Assembly (NCBI RefSeq): GCF_900101125.1
Contig: NZ_FNFL01000002.1
Coordinates: 62,001 to 126,000, forward strand
From: Sediminibacillus albus
GTDB lineage: Bacteria > Bacillota > Bacilli > Bacillales > Amphibacillaceae
Direction of reading: 5' to 3'
Length of the DNA stretch: 64,000 nt
The position numbers and the translations under genes were made by a program. Below the pieces are notes generated by a model. The model did no database searches. It worked only from the letters and a program-made list of their open reading frames with translations, and was not told where the DNA came from. How positions within the stretch are numbered: position 1 is the stretch's first letter; every line of letters begins with the position of its first letter. Below are positions 57,627-64,000 of this stretch, piece by piece.

Positions 57627-58505
57627 ATGTCCACGATTGGAATTGATATCGGAGGTACCAAAATCAAATTCGGCATGTTTGATGGCAATGGACAGCTTAT
57701 AAGAGAAGACCAAATAAAAACACCTAAAGGAGCAATCGTGGAATATATGATTGAAGAGATAAAAAAAATGGTCCAAGGTGAGGAAATCCATGGTATTGGG
57801 GTTGCCTCAGCCGGGATAGTTGATTTTCAAAACGGTATAATAAAAAGCTGTCCTAATCTACATGCCTTAGCGAACGTGCCGATTCAAGTTATGCTGGAAA
57901 ATACCTTTAATGTTTCCGTTGTGGTAGGAAATGATGCTAATTGCGCTGCCTTGGCAGAGGGAACTGCAGGGGCGGCAAGAGCTGTCAGCAGTTATATTTG
58001 TATCACCCTAGGAACAGGCATTGGTGGGGGAATTGTCCATAATAATGAATTAGTTCACGGATATAACGGGTATGGCGGAGAGGTTGGTCACATGACAATT
58101 GTTCCAAATGGAATAGCTTGTGAATGTGGACGTAAAGGCTGCTGGGAGGCATACGCGTCAGGTAAAGCATTGGAAAGAGTGATTGCGAGTGATTCTGATT
58201 TGGCTTCGAAAAACTATCTTCCAAAAGATGTATTTAACCAATATACGATGGATGCAACATGTAAACGTATAGTTGATCGATACTTAGAATACTTGTCAAT
58301 CGGACTTATTAACCTGCAATATATATTTGATCCGGAGATGATTGTTATCGGCGGGGGCCTGATTGACTCCAGTGAACATTGGTGGGATGAGTTGGAAGAA
58401 AAAATAGATGCTGCAGCCTCGATTCCAGTAACTTTACAGCAAGCATTTTTGAAGAACAACGCGAGCATGATTGGAGCAAGTTCATTAGTGAAACAAGGTA
58501 AGTGA
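57627..58505 (+). CDS. ROK family sugar kinase
   Basis: A 292-residue ATP-dependent sugar kinase of the ROK family. Phosphate loop IGIDIGGTKIKFGMFD, catalytic Asp in VVVGNDANCAALAEG, GTGIGGGIV, and the zinc-binding CECGRKGCWEAYASG with all three cysteines. Because it lies 9 bp before nagA, N-acetylglucosamine or another amino sugar is a likely substrate, but glucose cannot be excluded. Confidence 0.92.
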   Translation: MSTIGIDIGGTKIKFGMFDGNGQLIREDQIKTPKGAIVEYMIEEIKKMVQGEEIHGIGVASAGIVDFQNGIIKSCPNLHALANVPIQVMLENTFNVSVVVGNDANCAALAEGTAGAARAVSSYICITLGTGIGGGIVHNNELVHGYNGYGGEVGHMTIVPNGIACECGRKGCWEAYASGKALERVIASDSDLASKNYLPKDVFNQYTMDATCKRIVDRYLEYLSIGLINLQYIFDPEMIVIGGGLIDSSEHWWDELEEKIDAAASIPVTLQQAFLKNNASMIGASSLVKQGK

Positions 58506-58514
58506 GGGATTGAT

Positions 58515-59663
58515 ATGTACTATTTAAAAGGTGATGTTATCACGGATGGGCGAATGATAAAGGACTGTCTAGTTGAAATAACGAATGGTGAAATCACCTA
58601 CGTTGGAAGTGACAGGGCAAATAATCACAATCCCCTATATGAGGTGAACGATGGTTTCATTTGTCCTGGATTAACAGATATTCATATACATGGTGTCAAT
58701 GGGTTTGATTTTATGGACAATCACGAGTCATTTGCTGAAATAGCAAAATGTTTGCCGCGTTATGGTGTAACATCTTTTCTAGCAACTTCCAGGACCGGTT
58801 CGCTCAAAAATGTGAAGCATTTCCTTGCGGGTGCGAGAGCTTATAAAGATAGTCCAGCTGTGGGAGCAAACTTTCTTGGTGTTCATATAGAAGGACCTTG
58901 GATTAGTCATAAGTATAGTGGAGCTCAAAGCAAGTCTTATATACGGCAGCTTACCTGGGGAGACGTTGATAATGTTTTGAACCCTTTTTTAGATATCATT
59001 TCTATTATTACATTGGCCCCTGAGGAAATAGAAGATTATGCGATACTAAATCAATTACATTCGAAAGAAGTACATATTTCAGCTGGGCATACGAATGCAA
59101 CAATTGAGGAGATAGGAATAGCAATAGAGTATGGATTGACGCAGGTTACCCATACGTTCAATGCGATGAGTCCGGTACATCATCGAACACCCGGGACCGC
59201 CGCAGCTTCTTTGTATTATGATAACTTGACGTGCGAAATTATTGCGGATGGCATCCATATACATCCCCAAATGATTGAGCTTTTATATAAGGTGAAGGGC
59301 AATGAAAGAATTGTTCTCGTATCTGATTGTACTGGATATAACGAATTAGATGATGGAGAATATTTTTTCCGGGAAAAGAACCTTATAAAAAATGGTGATA
59401 AAGTAACTTTAAATAACGGTCAATTAGCAGGAAGTGCAATTACCTTGGATAAAGGTATAAAGTACGTCGTCGAGCAGTGCAATATCCCATTAGAAAAAGC
59501 TATTTATATGGCAACACAGGAACCACTGTATGCTATAGATCAAGGGGCGAATAGAGGAAGAATTGACGTGGGGTATAAAGCTGATTTAATGATTTTAGGC
59601 AGCAATTTAGACGTGGAGAAGACCATTATTAATGGGGATGTAGTTTACAATGGAGGTGCATGA
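58515..59663 (+). CDS. nagA: N-acetylglucosamine-6-phosphate deacetylase
   Basis: A 382-residue metal amidohydrolase that converts GlcNAc-6-P to GlcN-6-P and acetate. Motifs in order: DIHIHGVNGFDFMD, GVHIEGPWISHKYSGAQ, SAGHTNA, THTFNAMSPVHHRTPG (catalytic loop) and the catalytic Asp in VLVSDCTGYNE. The length is normal. No nagB lies nearby, so GlcN-6-P deamination must be encoded elsewhere. Together with the ROK kinase it indicates that the cluster releases GlcNAc or a close relative. Confidence 0.92.
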   Translation: MYYLKGDVITDGRMIKDCLVEITNGEITYVGSDRANNHNPLYEVNDGFICPGLTDIHIHGVNGFDFMDNHESFAEIAKCLPRYGVTSFLATSRTGSLKNVKHFLAGARAYKDSPAVGANFLGVHIEGPWISHKYSGAQSKSYIRQLTWGDVDNVLNPFLDIISIITLAPEEIEDYAILNQLHSKEVHISAGHTNATIEEIGIAIEYGLTQVTHTFNAMSPVHHRTPGTAAASLYYDNLTCEIIADGIHIHPQMIELLYKVKGNERIVLVSDCTGYNELDDGEYFFREKNLIKNGDKVTLNNGQLAGSAITLDKGIKYVVEQCNIPLEKAIYMATQEPLYAIDQGANRGRIDVGYKADLMILGSNLDVEKTIINGDVVYNGGA

Positions 59664-59765
59664 TCAATGGAAACTTGCCATTCGAATATATATTTTAGCA
59701 GGCAATAGACTTATCCAATCAAACGTACCGAGAAATGGATCATACTTCAATAGGAGGTGTATAAA

Positions 59766-60575
59766 ATGAAAATTCACTTGCTGGGCAGTGCTGCTGCGGA
59801 AGGTGTTCCAGCAATTTTTTGCCGATGTGAGCTTTGTCAAAAGGCAAAGAATCTTGGTGGCAAAGACATTAGAACGAGAACATCAGCATTGGTAGATGAT
59901 AATTTGAAGATTGATTTCCCCCCAGACACCTTTATGCATGTCTTGCGTGAAGGAGATAAAATCTCAGAGTTTGAACACTTAATCGTCACCCATACCCACC
60001 ATGATCATTTTTACCCGGAGGATATAAGAATGCGCACTCCTGGGTTTGCCAGGAATTACGGCGATGTTCTTAATATATATGGGAATGAGAAGGTCGTTGA
60101 GCGTTGTCGGGAAACACTTGCGAATGAATTGGATTGTTTTAATATTGCTCCATTGCAAGCTTTTACTACATATGAAATCGGGGGCAAGTTAATCACCCCT
60201 TTAAAAGCAGATCATAAACCGGACGAGCATAGTTTTATTTATTTTATAGAAAAAGATGGAAAGACTTGTCTATATGGTCATGATACAGGGGTATTCCCGA
60301 CAGAGACTTTTAATTGGTTAGCTAATCGTATAGTAGATATTGCTATACTTGATTGTACAAATGGTTTAATTGATAGAAAAACAATTCATATGAACATTGA
60401 GGCGGTTAAAGATACAAAAGCGAAATTGGCTGAAATAGGTGTCATTCATGAGAACTCAAAGGTTGTAGCGACGCATTTTTCTCATAATTGTGGATTGTTG
60501 CATAAGGATTTAGAAAAATTGCTTGTCCCATTTGGAATTGATGTAGCGTATGACGGGATGGAGTTAACAATTTAG
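59766..60575 (+). CDS. MBL-fold metallohydrolase (PhnP-like)
   Basis: A 269-residue metallo-beta-lactamase-fold hydrolase. The signature THTHHDH is complete, with further His/Asp ligands in LYGHDTGVF and ATHFSHN, and the N-terminal FCRCELCQKA resembles the cysteine-containing segment of PhnP-like phosphodiesterases. The ATG at 59766 follows GGAGG by 9 bases; the GTG at 59757 is too close. Its substrate may be a cyclic phosphate or lactone made by the preceding enzymes. It is the last gene of the cluster. Confidence 0.88.
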   Translation: MKIHLLGSAAAEGVPAIFCRCELCQKAKNLGGKDIRTRTSALVDDNLKIDFPPDTFMHVLREGDKISEFEHLIVTHTHHDHFYPEDIRMRTPGFARNYGDVLNIYGNEKVVERCRETLANELDCFNIAPLQAFTTYEIGGKLITPLKADHKPDEHSFIYFIEKDGKTCLYGHDTGVFPTETFNWLANRIVDIAILDCTNGLIDRKTIHMNIEAVKDTKAKLAEIGVIHENSKVVATHFSHNCGLLHKDLEKLLVPFGIDVAYDGMELTI

Positions 60576-60670
60576 AGGCATTAACAAGTTTTTTCAAAAG
60601 TAATTTAGTTAATTAAGACGAGGCTTTCTCATTATCGGTCGTAATTAAGACTAAACCTTAATTAGAACCG

Positions 60671-60701
60671 AAAAGACGTACCGATTTGTACGTCTTTTTG
60701 A
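60671..60701 (+). terminator. terminator of the nagA-MBL unit
   Basis: AAAAGACGTAC (60671-60681) pairs with GTACGTCTTTT (60688-60698) and runs into T. It lies about 100 bp beyond the last stop. The remainder of the gap 60576-60996 shows no supported gene. Confidence 0.88.
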
Positions 60702-60996
60702 TTTTGTTTTATTATAAATTATTTATTCAATTGCCATTTCAACATATTATTTTCAGCTTCTGTCCTTTTCATATCCAATTTTTCTAACACTCTTATTGAA
60801 GACTTGATATATAGAAGTAAAGGTCAAGTTAATTGAACAGCTTAGGTATAATTAGTTGGGTTGTTTTAAATGGGAGATATAGTGAAAGTCTGGTGAAAAT
60901 AAATTATTCATCTGCCGAATGGGAGAGGCTGTCAAAGTCAAGAGCAGAAAAATGAAGAGGTATAGGTTATAAATGATACGGGGGGGGGGATCTGTC

Positions 60997-61358
60997 GTGT
61001 GGAAAAGAATCGAATGTCTTGCGATTTATACAAATGATATGGAGAAGTCAGTGAATTTCTATCAATCACTGGGTTTAACCAAGGCGTGGGAAACCTATCA
61101 AGATCAGGAAAAACAATGGAGTCTTGTTGGAATGAGATTTCCTGAGGGCAATGCAGAGTTAGTATTAAAGAACAATCCAAATTTAGATTTTGCTGAAACC
61201 GAAATTGTCGTTGAAGATGTTAAGGAATCTTACGAAACATTAAAAACTAATCCTGAAGTTGAGTGGATTCGCACTCCGTTTCCTAATTCTTTGTGGGGGG
61301 ACACGTAGCAGTAATGAAAGCCCCAGATGGCAATGTTTTTGTTTTAGTGGGCAACTAA
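60997..61358 (+). pseudogene. VOC (glyoxalase/bleomycin-resistance) family gene with frameshift
   Basis: A VOC-fold protein of about 120 residues starting at GTG 60997 behind a G-rich site (MWKRIECLAIYTNDMEKSVN). The frame is intact to PFPNSLWG and then stops at TAG 61306-61308. Shifting frame after the G-run at about 61295-61300 restores GGHVAVMKAPDGNVFVLVGN and a stop at 61356, the expected family ending. The run has six G where seven would keep the frame, so one base is missing. Either a recent inactivation or a homopolymer sequencing error. The gap 61359-61677 that follows shows nothing I can identify. Confidence 0.82.
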
Positions 61359-61677
61359 GTTGATAGACACTTATTCAAATGACCGGGACTTTTTAAAAAA
61401 AGGGCTTGCGGTCCATGGCAACCTCTGAACATAGTAGATGCCCCATTCGATAAGAAAATGTTGTGCCGCGGGGCAAAACTTGTTTTTCGGGCAGGAACTT
61501 ACAAGAAGAGTCTCGAAGTAGTTTAGACAAGAAGTCTAACACATCCTTTCACTAAGAAAGCATTTCAATATTGTTATTTCTTCCGCTAAGCTTCAGAAAA
61601 CGATTGATTTAGTAAACAAATATTACTTATCTATACTTAAACCACTAGGAGTAAAACTTAATAAGGGGGAAACGAAT

Positions 61678-62259
61678 ATGACGCAAAGAAATAAAATCAG
61701 CAGTAAAAAAGATTTGCCGCAAGAACAACGTGAAGAACTACTTATAGCATTGAAAGCCCGTTTTGAGAAAAACAAGAACCGCCATCAAGGGCTTGAATGG
61801 GCTAAAGTACAAGAAAAGCTGGAAGCTAATACTGAAAAAATGTGGTCGCTTAATGAAATGGAAGCTACTGGCGGCGAACCGGATGTTGTGGGTCATGATA
61901 AAAAGACGGGCGAGTACATTTTTTATGATTGTTCAGCAGAGAGTCCTAAAGGCCGCAGAAGTGTTTGTTATGACCGTGAAGCACTGGAGTCAAGGAAAAA
62001 ACACAAACCAGAAAATAATGCTGTTGATATGGCAACTGCCATGGGCATTGAACTTTTAACGGAAGCACAATACCGTGAGCTGCAGAAACTTGAACCTTTC
62101 GATATGAAAACGTCGAGCTGGGTGCAGACACCTGCTGAAATTAGAAAACTTGGAGGGGCTATTTTTTGTGATCGTCGCTACGATACTGTCTTTGTGTACC
62201 ACAATGGAGCAGAATCCTACTATGGTGCCAGAGGTTTCCGTGGCTCGCTAAGGGTCTGA
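61678..62259 (+). CDS. DUF4256 domain-containing protein
   Basis: A 193-residue soluble protein of the DUF4256 family, recognisable by MEATGGEPDVVGHDKKTGEY, FYDCSAESPKGRRSVCYDRE and LGGAIFCDRRYDTVFVYHNG. Members are single-domain and widespread in Bacillota and other phyla; no function is known to me. Good AAGGGGG ribosome binding site. Apparently monocistronic. Confidence 0.88.
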   Translation: MTQRNKISSKKDLPQEQREELLIALKARFEKNKNRHQGLEWAKVQEKLEANTEKMWSLNEMEATGGEPDVVGHDKKTGEYIFYDCSAESPKGRRSVCYDREALESRKKHKPENNAVDMATAMGIELLTEAQYRELQKLEPFDMKTSSWVQTPAEIRKLGGAIFCDRRYDTVFVYHNGAESYYGARGFRGSLRV

Positions 62260-62373
62260 AGTTTTCACAGCCAGTTAAAATGGCAGTAGTAGAGTTTGAT
62301 TGCCAGCTAAGCTTTTATTGAACTAATGCGTGCGAGAGTTAAAGAGAAAATACATAATAACCGGGGTGTTAGT

Positions 62374-62568
62374 GTGCATCAAGATAAAGAAACTCCTGAA
62401 CGAAGAAGGGAAAGAATGAGACAACAAGAATTAAAGAGAAACCCTTCTGGAAGTGTTCACGGTGGAGGATTGCCTGATTTAGTTGGAAGTTTAGGTTGGA
62501 AAGGTACTGGCATACTCATTCTTATGATGATAATAGGTTTTATCGTTTATGCTGTTTTCCTTCGCTGA
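62374..62568 (+). CDS. DUF6366-like small membrane protein
   Basis: About 64 residues: a basic, arginine-rich N-terminus (PERRRERMRQQELKRNPSG), a glycine-rich turn (GGGLPDLVGSLGWKGTG) and one C-terminal hydrophobic helix (ILILMMIIGFIVYAVFL). The frame opens at 62326, but GTG 62374 has GGGGTG about 5 bases upstream and gives the usual DUF6366 form. Function unknown. Confidence 0.7.
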   Translation: MHQDKETPERRRERMRQQELKRNPSGSVHGGGLPDLVGSLGWKGTGILILMMIIGFIVYAVFLR

Positions 62569-62603
62569 CGCGCGATTGAATAATGGTGGCGAATATCATG
62601 TGG

Positions 62604-62635
62604 AAAAACGCTCAGAATGTAATCTGAGCGTTTTT
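62604..62635. terminator. bidirectional terminator
   Basis: AAAAACGCTCAGA (62604-62616) and TCTGAGCGTTTTT (62623-62635) form a perfect 13-bp stem with T/A-runs on both sides, serving the DUF6366-like gene and convergent lipA. Confidence 0.92.
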
Positions 62636-62725
62636 GAATCTGTTAGCAGATATGTTTGGGTGGTGCCTACCCTCCAAAACTGAATCCGTTGGTAGTTAAG
62701 CAATTATAAACATTTTCATCCTGCG

Positions 62726-63670
62726 TTAAAACTTTACCTGATCAAGTGTTTCTCCCTGTGATTCATAGCCTTGCATATACTTTATGCGCCGCTGGGCAGA
62801 GGTTTCGTTGACCTGTTCGTCAGCATGGTAGGACGAGCGTACCATTGGTCCAGCTTCACAATGCTTGAAGCCTTTTTTTAGTGCAATTTGCTTCAGTTCT
62901 TCAAATTCGTCCGGATGGTAATACCGTTCCACGTTTAAATGCTTCTTTGTCGGCTGTAAGTATTGTCCGATTGCCATGATATCCACCTTATGCGCAAGTA
63001 AATCATCCATAGCTTCAAGAATCTCTTCTTTTGTTTCACCGAGGCCGACCATAATACTTGATTTTGTTGGAGTGTTTGGCGCAATTTCTTTGACCCGTTC
63101 CAAAAGCTGCAGGGAACGATCATACATCGCAATAGCCCTCACCCGTTTAGTCAACCGGCGGACAGTTTCAATATTATGATTGAAAATATCCGGTTCGCTA
63201 TCCATTAACGTATGCAAGCTTTCATAGTCGCCTTTCATATCGGACGGCAGGATTTCCACGGTACATCCGGGCACTTTCCTGCGAATCGCCCGGACGGTTT
63301 CAGCAAAAACAGCCGCTCCGCCATCCTGCAAATCATCACGTGCCACAGCGGTAACAACGGCGTGCTTCAATCCCATGATTTCGACCGATTCAGCGACACG
63401 CTCTGGTTCTCCCCAATCAAGTTCATTTGGAAGACCGGTTTTTACTGCACAAAAACGGCAGCCTCTGGTACACGTATCTCCGAGGATCATAAAGGTGGCT
63501 GTTGCCCGCTCGCTCCAGCACTCATGGATGTTCGGGCATTTGGCTTCTTCACAGACAGTGTTTAAATTCTTTTCCCGCATTAACCGTTTCAGTTTGTTAT
63601 AGGTTTTGTTAGTATTTAACTTCACTTTCAGCCATTCAGGTTTGCGAACATGTTCTTGCTTTTTGGTCAT
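62726..63670 (-). CDS. lipA: lipoyl synthase
   Basis: A 314-residue radical-SAM enzyme that inserts two sulfurs into protein-bound octanoyl groups. The auxiliary cluster motif is [12 protein letters not shown] (CX4CX5C), the SAM cluster motif is CTRGCRFC (CX3CX2C), and the C-terminal RSSYHADE supplies the serine ligand. All key residues are present and the length is normal. It lies 15 bp downstream of a LipM-like gene on the same strand, so octanoyl transfer and sulfur insertion appear to be made together. Confidence 0.97.
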   Translation of the reverse strand: MTKKQEHVRKPEWLKVKLNTNKTYNKLKRLMREKNLNTVCEEAKCPNIHECWSERATATFMILGDTCTRGCRFCAVKTGLPNELDWGEPERVAESVEIMGLKHAVVTAVARDDLQDGGAAVFAETVRAIRRKVPGCTVEILPSDMKGDYESLHTLMDSEPDIFNHNIETVRRLTKRVRAIAMYDRSLQLLERVKEIAPNTPTKSSIMVGLGETKEEILEAMDDLLAHKVDIMAIGQYLQPTKKHLNVERYYHPDEFEELKQIALKKGFKHCEAGPMVRSSYHADEQVNETSAQRRIKYMQGYESQGETLDQVKF

Positions 63671-63685
63671 TTCAAAAACGCTCCT

Positions 63686-64000
63686 TTACCTCGAATAGGT
63701 CCACTCATGACTTTTATACTTGTTTTCCAGTTTAAGGACTTCAGCTAACTGCTCTTCGTTTAGTTCGAAAGGTTGTAACTCAATATCAAGCCCGCGCTCA
63801 AAGCCTTTTTTAAAAGCATATTTGGCGGCATCAAAGCTTACGTTCTTTTTTGAAATTTGATTGATTGCTATCGCTTTATCGCCAAACGATCGTCGTGCCC
63901 GTTCCTTCACCCGTTCACTGGGATATAAGAACAAATCAAACAACTTTTCCTCATCAACTTCCAAAGGGATGGAACCATGCTGTAAAATGACTCCCTTTTT
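63686..64000 (-). CDS. LipM-like octanoyl transferase / lipoate-protein ligase family (partial)
   Basis: The C-terminal 105 residues of a protein whose 5-prime part lies beyond the window edge. The frame is open to base 64000 and reads [20 protein letters not shown], a motif of LipM-type octanoyltransferases and related BPL/LplA-fold enzymes, followed by the usual basic helices and a terminal [11 protein letters not shown]. The product should place octanoyl groups on GcvH or load lipoyl domains for the downstream LipA. LipM against LplA cannot be settled without the N-terminal catalytic part. Confidence 0.8.
   Translation of the reverse strand, partial: KKGVILQHGSIPLEVDEEKLFDLFLYPSERVKERARRSFGDKAIAINQISKKNVSFDAAKYAFKKGFERGLDIELQPFELNEEQLAEVLKLENKYKSHEWTYSR

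Noticed and set aside
61359-61677. Possible gene remnant after the VOC pseudogene.
   Set aside because: No frame of useful length and no recognisable protein segment in any of the six frames. Only weak hairpins are visible.

Overview
The window looks like chromosomal DNA of a low-GC Gram-positive bacterium of the Bacillaceae type. The signs are strong AGGAGG-type ribosome binding sites, many GTG/TTG starts, CcpA-type cre sites, PRD/PTS regulators, a LicT antitermination system, a TPP riboswitch in front of tenA-ykoEDC, and an intergenic repeat (GAGACTCCTGCG...GCGGAAAGCG) that I know from Bacillaceae genomes. I cannot name the species. No rRNA, tRNA, CRISPR array, phage or intact insertion sequence was seen. 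Most of the content is accessory sugar catabolism. By eye, the stretch from about 28.5 to 61 kb is richer in A/T than the first 24 kb, which fits separate acquisition.

Layout. 0-3.2 kb: end of an operon with a Gfo/Idh/MocA oxidoreductase, a DUF993 TIM-barrel protein and a sugar phosphate isomerase/epimerase. 3.4-8.7 kb: a very large secreted GH92 alpha-mannosidase behind a promoter with a cre site. 9.1-11.6 kb: a two-gene ABC transporter. 11.9-18.7 kb: a PRD/EIIB/EIIA regulator, an ascorbate-type PTS (IIA, IIB, IIC), a phosphotriesterase-family hydrolase, a creatininase-family hydrolase and a SIS-domain protein, apparently one catabolic unit for an unidentified substrate. 18.8-20 kb: a decayed ABC remnant and two small membrane proteins. 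20-23.9 kb: TPP riboswitch, tenA, ykoE, ykoD, ykoC. 23.9-24.2 kb: a tandem array of about 21-bp half-units. 24.4-28.4 kb (minus strand): an RDD protein, a secreted GH3/NagZ-like enzyme with a secreted endonuclease/exonuclease/phosphatase-family partner, and a broken glycine-betaine-binding protein gene. 28.8-34.9 kb: a classic licT-bglP-bglA-bglA beta-glucoside operon with RAT, terminator and cre. 35-35.6 kb: a repeat element with nested inverted ends. 35.6-41.4 kb (minus): two large secreted beta-propeller proteins and a DUF624 membrane protein. 41.5-60.6 kb: a CUT1 sugar ABC transporter, an unusual GGDEF-like/winged-helix regulator, and a long run of redox and isomerase genes ending in a ROK kinase, NagA and an MBL-fold hydrolase. 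60.9-62.6 kb: a frameshifted VOC gene, a DUF4256 protein and a DUF6366-like protein. 62.7-64 kb (minus): lipA and the end of a LipM-like gene.

The best candidate for an undescribed system is 41.5-60.6 kb. Three copies of one operator-like motif (AGACAC, then one helical turn later RGACWTGTCT) lie at the transporter promoter, at the regulator gene's own promoter region and at the promoter of the divergent redox operon. At two of these the motif overlaps an identical promoter layout (TTGTCT, 17 bp, TAGAAT). This links the transporter, the regulator and the redox operon into one regulon. The regulon has four intact Gfo/Idh/MocA oxidoreductases, one degenerate paralogue and one broken remnant, plus an SDR, an MDR, a FAD oxidoreductase, an aldolase-like protein and a sugar phosphate isomerase/epimerase. 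It has no recognisable glycoside hydrolase. With the ROK kinase and NagA at its end, this suggests oxidation-dependent, non-hydrolytic breakdown of an imported amino-sugar glycoside. The regulon rests on sequence evidence; the pathway is inference.
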